From Dysidea avara (Eukaryota; Porifera; Demospongiae; Dictyoceratida; Dysideidae), in contig NC_089280.1 of NCBI RefSeq assembly GCF_963678975.1, positions 1,873,001 to 1,937,000 on the forward strand: DNA of 64,000 bases, written 5' to 3'. Every line of letters begins with the position of its first letter. Position 1 is the stretch's first letter. The notes below the pieces were generated by a model. That model worked only from the letters and a program-made list of their open reading frames with translations, did not search any database and was not told the DNA's origin. A program made the translations under genes and the position numbers. This document shows positions 23,208 through 37,500 of the stretch, piece by piece.

Positions 23208-25334
23208 AATCTTTTTTATTCATTCTAGTTTTGCAGTTTGTGTTGAACCTTGTGTGTTTAGTTTTTTGTATTTTTTTTTCATATTCAAGTTTTATAGAGC
23301 ACTGCATCAGAATACTCTATAATTACAAAAATTTCCACAAAGTGGAGTATGCATAACAATGACCGCAGCAGCTGAATTACTCTAAACAGTTGTACATTAG
23401 CCATACAAATCTTATAGAAGGAGTTGACACTTTACCGTTTGTTTGATAACACATTAGCACCTTATACTTTACTGTTGCTGTTGGTTTACATTAACCAGTC
23501 AGTATATGAACAGTCTGACTGACTGGTCTATGACTGTATCTGATTTTATGTGCTTAGTTGCATGCCGGGATGATGCTGAATGTATGGACATACATATACG
23601 TACCAGTCCCCTATCTTGTTAAATGTACGTGTTTGAACATGTAGGTATTCATAGCCACTATGAAATGAGCTAATATGAAATGACAAAAATTCATTGTTTT
23701 TTTTATTCACCAGGACCCATGGCCACGATAGCATCATTCAGCCAAGTACAGCCAGTGATAAGTATTACCTTTGTAAATAGCACAAAAGCATCTTGGAAGT
23801 TTCAATGAAGTTGACATTGGAAATGATGATTGTTCAATTACGTAGGAGATGAGTGTGTCAATGTATTATGTTGCAAACTAAAACATTGATCTAAGTATTA
23901 GTCACTCTAAGACTAAGTCAGATTTAGAGCTCTTGCAGCTATAGCTAGCAGTTCATCATAATTTACTAGTTATAAAAAGTAGCCTATCAGATTCAGAAAC
24001 CATTCATTAAAGTTATAAAACTTGATATAATCTCCTCTGTGTCAATGGTACTGTAAGGTATAATGCAATAGGTAATTGAAATTTTTAACTAGATGTGTAA
24101 CACTACTGATGATGATTATACCTGTACTAGTTATGACTCTCCTACAACACCTTTAGAACCATACAATTTCAAAGTGATAGATGATATACTGATATTATAC
24201 AGTATGTAGTACTGTACATTTTAGACCTGCACATCTCACAAAAAAAATGCTAACCAGAAACCAACCTCACAATAATGAATGGCTGACTCACTCACTCACT
24301 CACTGGGCTGATTGAATGACTGTCTTCAGACAAGGATAGCTCAATAGTGATTAAGGCTAAGGGTTTGATTTTCACTGCTAATGTCACTTTAGCCCAACAG
24401 GTGCCTTTTGGCATATTGCAGTAGGTACAATGGACACATCATGGACTTACTGTTGTCACTGGCCATGGAGTCTAAAATAATGATAAATCAAACATTGGCT
24501 TATAATTGCAAATCATCCACTTCAATTTTAACTAGCTATACTCTCTTTTAAAATGCTTCCAGATTTTAATTGCTCACTTTAACTGCTTGGATAATCATGA
24601 CAAGATATAGAGCACAAAATATGCACTTCAAACAAGAATGCAGTTTTAGTTTCAAGTGTAACACCATCGCTTTTGATATACATAGCTACCAAATTTTAGT
24701 TTTATAATTGGTTCTATTTTTTCTCTTTGCCATGCCCACAACTGACACAAGTCACTTAGATATATGTATACATGTTGCCTCGAGGACTCACATTCATGTA
24801 CTTAATTTAAATGTATTCATCATAACCATGATGGTGTTAATAGTAATACTCCCTCTCCTCTCCCCGCTTTCAGGTTGGGTAGTTGGTTCATTTTGCCCTC
24901 GATTTTTTATTATTATTATTTATTATTAGCGCTTTACAGTGACCAGCACTGAAGGTCTGACAGCAACATGTGCTGCAGCCTTAGGTTTTGCCACTGCATG
25001 CCCGCCTACCAATGCAATTGCCTAGCTAGCTAGCTAGCTACTAGTCTATAATATAATTGTGGGTCAGTAGAGATCAATCTATATCATTCTGAGAAAAAAA
25101 AATCACTTAATACTTGGTCATAAACACCGCTAACTCCTCCATACGTCGATTTAAGCTTGCACGGAAGAATCCGATGTCCGGATATTCAGGGCGCTGTAAC
25201 AAAGCAAAACAAATGTGTAGGCGTGGCCGATGAGAAATACGTATAATACTCGAAATAATACTCGAGATAATACTGCTTCCAGTTGTTTTAGTAAGTGCTG
25301 ATCGTTGAAGTGTTCATAGACGGATGACCGGATC
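23208..25334. other. Intergenic spacer between genes A and B
   Basis: About 2.1 kb separating the two receptors. Holds a ctga-headed repeat copy (24275-24480), tat/tta microsatellite (24908-24929) and gctagcta repeats (25022-25042). No AATAAA was noted close to the gene A stop. Confidence 0.6.
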
Positions 25335-25338
25335 ATGA
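25219..25338 (+). promoter_or_regulatory. Putative 5' flank/UTR of gene B with overlapping uORF
   Basis: Three close copies of ataatactcga lie at 25241-25275. A four-codon upstream ORF (ATG at 25324, stop TGA at 25336-25338) overlaps the receptor start codon (25335-25337) in the ATGA arrangement, which can limit initiation at the main start. The transcription start is not identifiable by eye. Confidence 0.35.
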
Positions 25339-25592
25339 CTAAGCTGCTGATTGTATTGCTTGTCATCTGTGCAGCCTATAGCGAGATTCCATGTGGAAGA
25401 AATGAATCGACCGACATTCATATAATTGGTTTTTTCCCCTGTACTGCCAATAACGATACTAGAAGTATTCCAGTTGATAATTGTGATGGAATAGACAGAA
25501 TACCCATTATGAAGTTAGCTCTAGAGGAGATCAATGAGAGATGTGACCTACTACCAGGATATCGACTAGTCGTCGACTATGCTAACTCCGCA
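25335..25592 (+). CDS. Gene B exon 1, signal peptide and start of LBD
   Basis: 86 codons, phase 0 at the donor (GCA|gtaagt). The hydrophobic N-terminus LLIVLLVICAA is followed by IHIIGFFPC, matching the opening beta strand of family-3 ligand-binding domains, and by IPIMKLALEEINER, matching the first helix. Confidence 0.93.
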
Positions 25593-28500
25593 GTAAGTAT
25601 TTTATTTAGGTAGTTGTTTCAAGGTTACTTGTTTAACTGTTCAGCAGCATATATAGTAGCTAAGGAGTACCGATTGTTGTTCCAGGGTTTGACTTTGAAA
25701 ATCAAATTCTCCACCATGGGGGAAAATCTAGCAAATGCCTACATAGCATGTCTATAGGAAACAGTATGCAGCTTGCAAGTTGAACAGGTGCCAAAATTTC
25801 AAACAGTCAAATGGGGCAGAATCTCAGATCATATTGGGCCAAAATCGTCCTGGGTCATTCCATGTCAAATCAACAAGGAATTTAGGGTCACCTCTCAGAT
25901 TTTAACGAAACTTGGTGTGTTTGTAGTACCTATGGTGCTTATCACTCATGCACATTTTTAGCTCCATACACCGTGTAGTTTCTGATTTATGACCACAAAT
26001 ATTTTGAATATTTCGGTCCATCTCTAGTTATAAAATTGACTGCAACTTTGCACGGTGTAAATATTTTTAAACACAATTTTCACTGATGGAAGACTGTTGA
26101 TTGACCTTTCCAGTGATCCCTAAATTATGGGATATCTACTTAATTATGGTTCAAAGGTACTTCATTGAAAACTTTAATCCTTTATATTTTGAAAAATGCT
26201 GCTTGAAATTTTTTGTGAATAATGATTGGGTCATAGTCTATGTTTGATAAAAGTTTTGTGGTGGGACCACAATGGGCTCAAGAATTATGTTGTGGTATGC
26301 AGTGGAATTTGCAGGATATTATTGCTGTATTGGAGTGTACACCTCCAATAACCACTCACAACAACAAGTTTGTTTTACAGAGTGAAGGTGACTAGGTACA
26401 TTGCAACCTGTATTAGTGACCACCTGTATTCTATGTGCTGCAGTTAAGTTATACTTCTTTAATGTAGCACCAAAGCATCAACCCTTTCTAGCAATTGCAA
26501 AAATGGCCCTTATTAGACAGGATGATTTTAAATTATAGATCTGACCACCATGTGTCCATAAACATCATGTAAATGTTGTACCATCTCTTCACAAGTACAG
26601 TGAACCCTCACAAATCCGACCTCCCCTGGGACCAAAGGCTGTTCAGATTACTGAAATGTTCGGATTTGTGAATCATCAATTAACACTGAGTTTTAAGTTT
26701 TATTGACTAAATAAGTATATAAGAGGTCTTCACATACATCAAGTTTTACAGTACAGTGTATACGTTTTTGCAGTTAAGTTGAATGAAAGTAAGTGTCAAG
26801 AGTAAGTTGCTTAGCATTACTGAAAGTGATGGGGTAGTGCACTCATCTTGACATTCATACCAAGTGTTTGAATAACACTTAGTCTAGTCACTTCTTCACT
26901 TCAGTATATCTTCATTCTTTTTAATGTCACTTACAGTTGATTTGCCAATGCCATATTCTTTAGCAATGTTGCTTAAACTTGCTCCTCTAGTAATCTTTTT
27001 CAATATAGTAAACTTTTGCTCAATTGACAAGGTCACACGTTTTTGCTTTTCTTCAGCCATATCCTCAACTCTTTAACCTCGCTAAAAACGCGTTTATTGC
27101 TTGGCGTTAATTAGATTTTTTTTGCTAGCTACATGACCCGTTCGGATTATCCAAGGATCCGGATTAGAGAGGGTCAGATTTGCGAGGGTCCACTATACTT
27201 TCTTTATTAAGTTGAATCCCACTGTAGTGGACTTAGCCATATTTATTTGGCTGCATAGGTACATACAACAGAACTCCTCAGAAGGGATACCTGGATACCT
27301 TGATGACCAGGACACCTGTTTATACACTGTACTCCCACTCTAGCGGTGCACATACATTTAGACCAAGATATTTCTGTGGCTTCTGTAATATGAGCACTTT
27401 ATTATGGTCCTAGCAATGGAGGGATTTTACCATATACATGAATTAATTGTACCTCAATGTGTGAAAATTAATTACTACATTACTTTACATTCACGACCAC
27501 TTGAAGATCAAGTCATAAATTCATACACATACTCACGTAGGAAGTAAACATGTTAACCACATATTTAACATTTACCTGCACTGATCTTCAAAACGTGAAC
27601 ACAAATACTTTGAAACACAAATACTTTGAAACACAAATACTTTGAAACACCATTAATTTTAGTAATTACAGTGATATAAATCATGCATTGAAGTGCAAGC
27701 AAGTGTTAATAATATAAAAACTCTTGGTACAAGTAATACATCTACTGTATATAGTGTAACTCTTCTATTCCCTGGACCATTGATGAAGTGTTCATTTTTG
27801 AGAAACCACAGACTTGTCTTGGGTCCAAAACGTATGTACAATTATAAAGTGAGATCATGAGGCTATCAAGGTACCTTTTTGAGGAGGTCTGTTGTACCTA
27901 TGCAGCCATGTATGTAACTTGAATAGTGTAGAGTGGGGATACGTATGTAAGTGCACTACGGCAAGATTTTACTTAATAAACAAGGTATAACTGAAGAGAT
28001 GGTACAACATTAATGTGTTTATGGATGCATGATGATCTCATTTATAGTCAACCTGTCTAATAAGGACCATTTTTGGATTTGCTAGAAAAGATTGATGCTT
28101 TGGTGCTATACATTAAGATCCAATTAAAGTATAAATTAGCTACAGCTTATAGATGGTCTTTCAATACAGGTGGTCACTAATATAGGTTGAAATGTACCTA
28201 GACACCTTTACTCTGTAAGAAAAATTTGGCATGGCCTTGTTGCGAGTGGTTATTGGAGGTGTACACTCCAATACAGCAATAATATCCTGCAAATTCCACC
28301 GCATACCACAACATAATTCAATATATCACTTGAGCCCATTGTGGTCCTACCACAAAAATTTTATCAAACATAGACTATGATTAGGGACCAGTCTATTTTG
28401 CTTTTTTTTCTACCTATTTTTCTTTCCAGCAATTCTTTTATTTTTCACCTATTATGCTCCATATTTTGCTCAAGAATTGTAATTTTGCTCAGCATTGATC

Positions 28501-31500
28501 TTTGTTAATTGAATATTTCCAAGTGCAAAGCTACAGTTTCGCCTTAAAGTGACTGTTCTATTAGAGTATCTCGATCAGAAATTACTTCTAACATGTAAAG
28601 CAAGAAGCCAGCTAATATTGCTTAACATGTGCGACTGTTTTATTAGGGTATCTCGATTGTCACTTGTTGTTCTTGTAACAATTAGCTATGCATTGTCGAT
28701 ATTTTAGCGTGTCTGACTGTTCTATTAGAGTATCTCGATCTTTTGTGCAATTTTTATGTCCACTTCACAAAAATTGCACGTATTATGCCAGCATTTTGCT
28801 CTTTACTTTTACCCAACCATTATGCCAAAAATTTTGCTGGCGAAATCGACGGGTCCCTAACTATGATCCAATCATTATTTACAAAAGAATTTGAAAATTT
28901 TCAAGCAGCATTTTTCAAAATATAAAGGATTAAAGGTTTCAATGAAGTATTTTTGAACCATAATTAAGTAGATATCCCATAATTTAGGGATCACTGGAAA
29001 GGTCAATCAACAGTCTTCCATCAGTGAAAATTGTGTTTAAAAATATTTTCACAGTACAAATTGCAGTTGATTTTGTAACTAGAGATGGACCAAATTTTCA
29101 TGAAATATTCAAAATATTTGTGGTCATAAATCAGAAACTATGGAATGTATGGAGCTAAAAATTTGCATGAGTGATAAGCACCACAGGTACTACAAACACA
29201 CCAAGTTTCGTTAAAATCCGATAGGTGACCCAAAATTCCTTGTTGATTTGACATGGAATGACCCTCCTACCAATTCCCTAGTAACCCCAGGTTGATAGTC
29301 TGATGCATAATTAATTACTAGTTGGCATGTACCAAGGGGACAATTGATAGAAACACCTCGAGAAATGCTTACCATGAGCCAAGCAAGCTTATCGTGCAAA
29401 TGCACTTTGTGGTGCTGCTGTCTAAATTCTTTACTCAGGTTTTGCCAGTGATTCCGACACTTTAGAAATTTTAAATGTCTACAGAGAATAGTGAGAGTAA
29501 AATGTATTGAGCATTCTAGTGCTAAAACCAGCACAGCTGTATTTTATGCATAATAATAACACCAGCCCATCTTCTAGTATATTTCCCTTGCATTTTCTTT
29601 TTAAAAATCCATAATCCTGGATGAAAAAAAAGTTGTGAAATCAAAGATGGCAGCCAATGATATTAATGATATTCAAATTAATAACGACATTTTTACATTA
29701 TGGTGGTAGGGTTCCCCCTAAAGTGACTCGCACTGATATAAATACACTTTTGTTGATTTTTTGTAGCTACCATTACCATATTCAGCAAACCAATAATTGG
29801 ATCTAATTTGTGGTGCATTTTATTGGCTTCAATAACCATTGTATAATGTTGATAAAACTGTCAGCTAATCTTGTCCAATGGCGTGGGTACAGCAGTGATG
29901 AAGTGTGCTACATCTTAAAGTGCTCTATGGAGTTGCACTTATAAAGACACTGGCTAAGTGTTATGACTAATGAAACCATGGTAATGCATTAATGCAATTC
30001 ACAACCATCCTTATAAGGCACTGTGCATTAAGCTGGTGACTATTGAAATTCACCAACAGTGTGCAGAGACTATTAACAGATGTTAAGTGCTCCTTTTCCC
30101 TTGCAGAAGCATCACAGAAAAACCATATGCAACAAAAACCATCTTTAGGGAATACCGTAGTCTTACTCCATTCAATATCAAACCCAACGTTGAAAACAAG
30201 ACAACACTAACAGGCTGAGGCATCTAGAAATACCTTTTTTTTAAATCGTCAAAACCTGTAATTTAGTCTGCTTGCCTCATTGAATGCCTGACCACAGTCA
30301 CAAGGCAGCACACAGCCACCATTTTATGCCACAACAACAAACTCAGGAGTGGGATGTGTCTTTATGATTCCGACAAATGTCTGCAACAAAACTATCTGAG
30401 GACTGTAGTGTCCTTGGCAGTATCAGGTTGCAGCTAATATAAAACAATTGCAATGGGCCATGTCCTCTTAAATGGTCAAAACACCTCACGACACCTTTTG
30501 CTGAAGCCATGCCCCTCAATGATCTAGCTCCATAGACAATATGGTACTGTACCACACCATCTAGCTTAATCTACTGCGTAGCTGAGTATCGAGATCAAGG
30601 CACTCTATTACAGCAGTCACAGTGATGTAAGGACCACTGTGAAGTGTATTTTATAGCTAGCTCTAACAAAAGAAAGTTAACAAACTAACACAATAAAAAA
30701 TTATTAAAATGAAGTAGGGTCCAGCGATAAAAGTACCAAGTAAGGGATTTTTTCACAAAGCTACAATTCCAAATAGAGATTTTCCCTCATCTCTTGTTTC
30801 ACTACTTTTTATTGGTGTAACCCTACTTCATTTTTAAAGTAATACATTATTTTGTTACACTAGTTAATTATAGTTTCTCATCTGCCGATACTCAAAATAG
30901 CAATGTGGGTGAGAGGATTACTTTATTATTAACTAGATACCTGAATTAGATAGATACCTGAACTCTCACAACTCATAATGCAGATGCCATCTGCTTAATA
31001 ACTACAATCTTCCACTGGTAGTACAAAAATTCATTATTTGCAGTAAAGGGAAGTCGTGACCTAGGTGCGGATGAGGAACTGATGTTATAAGTTTATATGG
31101 CCTAACAGCATAGATTGTGTATGATGTCTATTCTGGTAATTTTATCATAACATTCTCTAAACTTTTCAATAGTACGTATTATCTTCCTCAGATAAAAATA
31201 TTTTAATCTTTGTAATAATTATATTAAATATGCTAAACAAATTTGCTTTCTATAAGTTGCCAATTATCAGCATCATTTCATCGCAGCACATGTTGCTGTC
31301 AGACCTTCAGTGCTGGTCACTGTAAAGTGCTAATAATTATACAACCAAGTACTAAGAATAATACGAAACGCGGTTAAAATTACGTCATAAATAAATAAAT
31401 AAATAATTAAATAAATAAATAATTAATTAATAATTAATGTTTGAGAAAACTACGAGGCCTAGAGACATGAACTAACCGGGGATAGATTCGCCTGTGAATG

Positions 31501-34500
31501 AAGGCACAAACGTATAATCATCGCTCCTGTTTGTGCTGATGACTTGACCATACGTGTAATTCTATATAGCGCCCAGTACCACACCCTTGCTTAATTACTT
31601 ACATATTGCGCGAAGAAGATTAGTGATGCCCGTGCAGGAGAGCCAGAAGCCACTTGTGTAAACAAGAAGATTACAAGTAAGTTTTATGTTTGTAACATCT
31701 CAAGTCTCCATGCCAGCTGCCAGTGGATTCATTCACGTAAATAAACAATACAAGAAAACATTAAAACACATGCCATGCTCTTTACAATAAGCTTACAGTT
31801 ACATATAAAATACAAGTAAACAATTTTGTCTTGTGCAGCTGGCATGGCGAACTTTCTTTGTGTTGGTGTCAGGCAATTCAATACGTGCTTAATCTTTTTT
31901 GCCTTCACCTGGCGTAGCTACTAGGCTCTAGTGGCTTGGCTGTCTTCCTTTATCTGGTTCATCTGGCTTGCATACGCCTACAGCATTGTGTAGCTATCTC
32001 CTGAAAGTTGTGTATGCATAACTATAGTGTGTCACTCATCACTGTGCCATTGCTACATCACTGATGAACCTTACTTAGCTCTAGTTGATGTTGATATGCA
32101 TTGCTGTATATTGGCTAATAATTTTTATCTGCATGGTGATGTTGCCTATAATATATTGCTGCATACAATACTGCAATAATGTATAGTTCTCTCCTGTATG
32201 TTTTGTATACATATACTTTGTACACATCACTGTGCCATTACCACACCAATGATGTACTGGCACTTAGCTACTGGTGGCCTTTAGTTACGATGCCACTATT
32301 GTGTTATATCTGTCACTACTGTGACATATTGAGTTGATTTGGAGATAATGCATTCACCACCTAATAGCCTCACCAGGGGGCTGTCACGTTGGTGTATGTA
32401 CTTGGTTGTATGTGACGCGGTCCTAGTAATAAAATAAAAATAATAATAATCTGGCCATTGTAGTTCTTCTCTTGCCTTCATATCAATCACTAGATAACAT
32501 TATCATGAGTTTTCCTATAGGAAAGTATGTTAAAGTTCAACTGCCACACATCCATATCTGCTTCTCCATAAGACCACTTTCTAAAACATTGGGTCCCTAA
32601 TGACATGTACAAAGTAAAAAAACACTATCACTACATACGCATTACTACTGATGGGGGAATTAGCAAACAAAAGACACAGGACATGTTAATCTGTGCGGAG
32701 GTAAATATAGGAAACCCAGTAAGGGTCTGTAGGGGATTTATTACCTCTTGCAACAAATGCATAGAGCATGGCATGGTTTCTTGCATGTTAACTAGCCACA
32801 AAGATAATTATGTAATTTACTGTTCCACAGAACAACATTAACTACAGAACAACATTCTTTGGTCAATTAAAGAAGTCATGTAACGCTTAATGGTTTATGA
32901 ATTTTTCCTTCTGTGTTGCAGGAAGTACTATATAAAACCCCTATATCATCCCATACGTTATGCACAGTAAGCCAGTACACACCTGGTACGTACTTGCTAG
33001 TTGTATTGTTTACTTGTTAGTCGTACTGTTTACTTATAGTCGTACTATTTACTTGTTAGTCGTACTGTTTACTTGTTAGTCGTGTTGTTTACTTGTTAGT
33101 CATACTGTTTACTTGTTAGTCATACTGTTTACTTTTTGGTCGTACTGTTTACTTGTTAGTCATACTGTATGCTTGTTAGTCGTCCTGTTTACTTACTGTT
33201 TACTTGTTAGTCATACTGTTTACTTTATAATCATACTGTTTACTTGTTAATCGTACTGTTTACTTGTTAGTCGTACGGTTTACTTGTCAGTTGTCCTGTT
33301 TACTTGTTAGTCGTACTGTTTACTTGTTAGTCGTGCTGTTTACTTGTTAGTCGTACTGTTTACTTGTTAGTCGTACTGTTTACTTGTTAGTCATACTGTT
33401 TACTTTTTGGTCGTACTGTTTACTTGTTAGTCGTACTGTTTATTTTCAGTGTTGGGAGTAACGCGTTACATAATATTATTACTTTTGGTAACTAAGTAAT
33501 ATAACGAAATACACTATAAAAACAGGTAATATAACTCAAGTTACTTTACTTACAAATGTAACACGTTACCTAAGTAATATAGTTACTGTAACGAACTAAT
33601 ATTACGTAATATTACTACTACAAGTAACGAAGTTACTAATCTCGTTAGTAATCCACTGTGTAACGCCTAGCCACAACGAAGTAATGGAGCCTACTGAATG
33701 AAGCTTATTTACCAGCTTCTTACTTATAACCAAGATTTGCACATTGTCCAACAATGCATTCATGTCACGTGATAAGGTGGTAGTTTCACATGTGACAGCT
33801 TAAGGCTGTGGACACAAAGTAATATATTATGGAATATTATTACAGTTACTTTATTTTATGGGTAATATGTAACTGTAACTAAATAGTTCAGTTGCAAGTA
33901 ATATGTAATATGTAACTAGTTACTTTTAAAAAGTAACTTGCCCAACACTGTTTACTTGTTAGTCGTACTGTTTAGTTGTTAGTCATCCTGTTTACTTGTT
34001 AGTCGTGCTGTTTACTTGGTAGTTGTACTGTTTACTTGTTAATCAGGCTATTTCCAGCAATGTTTCACCAGTTACACAGTGTTTCAAATACAGAACAGTA
34101 CAAGAAGCAGTTCTACAATCAATTCACAAAAGGTAAAGCACTGAAGCTTGCACAGCACATCACCATGAATCAACACCTACATAGTAGTGGAGAAAGAAAT
34201 GGAATGCAAATAGGTAATTACATCAATACATGCATTACAGTTGCTGCGGTTGGCAAAAACATACCTTTCAGGATGAAGCAAAGTTGAACAGTGAAGAAAT
34301 CAAGTCTGTATAGTTAGCTGAAGGAATCAAGTAGTTAGTCAATTAGTAGAACGAGCCTCTTTTAGAAAATTGTTGGAAGGGTTTGGCATCACTATGAAGA
34401 TATTTATGGGCTAGGCTATGCCTAACCATGCAATACTGCCAAGCTGTTGTTAGGGAAAAGTTAGGCTAATATGTAGATGATATATATTTTGTGGCAAGAA

Positions 34501-37500
34501 GCCCAAACCTCTATGATCCCTTACTACACAGTACTACCATACTATTATGATACTATCAGTGAAATATTTCGTATAAATTATGTGTTATAACTGCGATTAC
34601 CATCTTATCTTCACAGTGTTCATTAATTCCACCAGTATATCACCTCATCCAACAAACTGATCCATCACAACCAACTAAACTAATGATCCTTGGAACTGCT
34701 TGTTCTGTAGCCAGTATCATAATGGGAGAAATTGCTGAGAGACGTTTAAACATCACACAAGTATGATTGTGTGTTGTTGTTGTTGTTGTTGTCATATTAT
34801 GCATCAAAACACACAGTAGAATATTTCAACTAAACAGTTATGTTGAAGTATAGTTTATCTGTATAAAATGCTTGTCTTTAATTATTCTACTTTGCGTGGG
34901 AGAATCAAACATGTTCTTTATTTTCCATATTGTGCCAATTAGCTGCATAGTTGTGCTGTATGAGTCATACAACAGTTATGTAGCTAATTGGGAAAATATG
35001 GTACAGTTATGCGGATAATATAGTATGCTAAGCTTGGGAAAATACAGTACAGTTATGCAGTGAAAGGAATGTTACAAAAACAACCCCACTCAGACAGCAT
35101 GATTGATCAGATGCTTGACATTGTAAATCGCTAAAAGTAACCAGACTAATCCTACCAGTTGGTTCTATGATTAGAAATAGATTACATGAACACGTAATAG
35201 TTATACGGGCACAATGTGGAGTCTATGAAATTTATAAACCCGAAGGCCCGGGCTGTGGCACACGAGCGAAGCGAGGGCGCTACTAAGGACCTGAGGGTTT
35301 ATAAATTTCATAGACTCCACATTGTGCCCGTATAACTGCTTTAGACTCTATTTCACATTACAGTCAGATTACTTACCTCATCCACGGCTGTTTCTGCTGT
35401 GGGCTTGGCAAAAGTGGATGGTTTTCTTGCGGTAATACTAGTGCCATGGCAACTGTGCGTCCTCATGTGACAAAATAATAGCGTTCGTTAAATTACTGCA
35501 CATGAGCAATGCATAGCGATTGGATAAACCTGGTTTTGAGCAGATGTTATATTGTGCCTGAAGGCGTGGGGTATATTAGAAAACAAGGTGGAGTATATGA
35601 GATTTATTACCCACCCAAAACAGCCTAAATAGAGTCTAATTACTGATAGTCTGACATGGAAAATTGAAGCAACAGTCCCACACAGACAGTATGATGGATC
35701 ACATACATGACACTGTCAAACAATACAACTATAGCCAAACTAATCCTACCAAATTGCTCTTCAACAACAAAATTAGATAACTTCTGATTGCTGAAAATTG
35801 AAGCAATTTGGGTATCCACAAAATCGCTCTGAGCAAGACGACCAGGAAGTACAATAAAACATTTAAAGCACTGCCATATGAAAAATACAGCGCAAGGGGG
35901 GTATCAAGAGGCTAATACAGCACGAAGTGAACACACGCACAGTGGTGCTTTAAATATAGCTAACACATTGTTATCCTATAACTATTGTCCTATAACTAAC
36001 ACATTGTTGTCCTATAACTAACACATTGTTGTCCTATAGCTAACACATTGTTGTCCTTGCTCAAATACTACATAGCTACATGCCATATAATTATTTGTGT
36101 CAGAAAATTGTTGAATTTATTGACACATTTTATACAGGTTGATCACTTGCCATCAAACATCTCAACCCATTCATTCCTGATACCTTAGCATTGATATACC
36201 AATGTGCAAAGTGTATGTTGATAAATCACTGCTCCCATGGCCCTCCTCACACGTTTTGTAGCTGTCCTGCTAAAAATTAATTATGCATTATGCATACGTC
36301 TTGTGAATATGACAAAAGGATTTCACAATTATGTTACAAAGTGTCATGTTTGGATGTACAATCCCACATGACAATATGATGTGTGGGAGGTGGCCAACCC
36401 ATCCTTTGTAAATAGAGAATACTAAAGTACTCTTATAGAATACAGTCTAATAGAACAGTCACTTTTACATTAACAACAAAAGTACATAACTCGATGTATT
36501 ATAAGATATGAAATATTAGTTTTGTTAGTCTCTTTCTCTCCTAGCTTTCTCCACACATAGCATCCTACTAGTGTAACCATTCCATGTAACTAATCCATTC
36601 AGGTATCTTATGCTGCCACCTCTCCATTGCTTGGAAATCAAGAAAAATATCCAAGATTTTACCGGGTGGTAGCAGACATAACACAGTACTTTGATGGATA
36701 TGGTGCAATTCTAAGGAACTTCAAATGGAAAAGAGTAGCAGTAGTGTATTACGATGACGAATTTACACTGAATGTATGTGAGACTCTGGTTATGTGCATT
36801 TGTTGGTATATATATACACATGTGTGTTAATGAAACACCACAAAGTAATGCATACATTTGACTTGATCATTCCCCATGGTTGCAGATGGTAGTGGTTGAA
36901 TTCTGTGTACACCAGTACTAATGACATGTCTTATGTCATGACTAGGTCATGAAACAAGCCAGCATCATAACATGTCTGTTATTACTATCCATGTTAAAAA
37001 CAGCCAAGCTTTTAAAAAAGGGTGCGACCTTCAAAAGCCTGGGTGGAAAAAGTTGTTGATTCAAAGGTGGCAGCCAAGTAATTTCTGAAATGATGTTAAG
37101 CATTTCTTGTTTTCCACCTTTGATTTTATAACTTTATTTTATTCACTATGCTTTTGAAAGCTGCACCCTTTTTTGCAGCTTGGCTGTTTTGCATGAATTT
37201 TACTTCTTTTTGAGTTTCAATACAAGCTTTGGGGCTTGTTTTTACCCAATTTCTTCTTATCCACAGATACAGTGATGATTATTTCTATTTGACTATTTGT
37301 TAAAAATAATGTTTTAACTAGGGCTGTACCGATACTGATATTATATTGGTACCTCAATTGCAAGTCTACAGATATTTCATTCAAGTTATATATTCACTGT
37401 TTGATGTAGCTTCGTCCCGAGACGTCTTTTGGCATACTGCAGTACATACTATCCACGCATCATGGACTTAATTTTGTCCTCCTTTGTGTCCCATTTCTTT

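Larger units (their letters stand above)
25852..29264. mobile_element. 3.4-kb foldback transposon in intron 1 of gene B
   Basis: Begins GGGTCATTCCATGTCAAATC and ends with its inverted copy; the terminal 32 bp are identical. It is flanked by a direct TCCT on both sides (25848-25851, 29265-29268), read as a 4-bp target duplication. The inverted arms extend almost to the centre near 27.57 kb, where an 18-bp motif (acaaatactttgaaac core) is repeated three times. Two other elements are nested: pogo-like at 26598-27195 (left arm) and hAT-like at 28382-28859 (right arm). No transposase frame of its own. Confidence 0.88.

Noticed and set aside
32990..33446. Regularly spaced repeats considered as a CRISPR-like array
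   Set aside because: Units are contiguous 20-bp tandem copies with no unique spacers; eukaryotic minisatellite.
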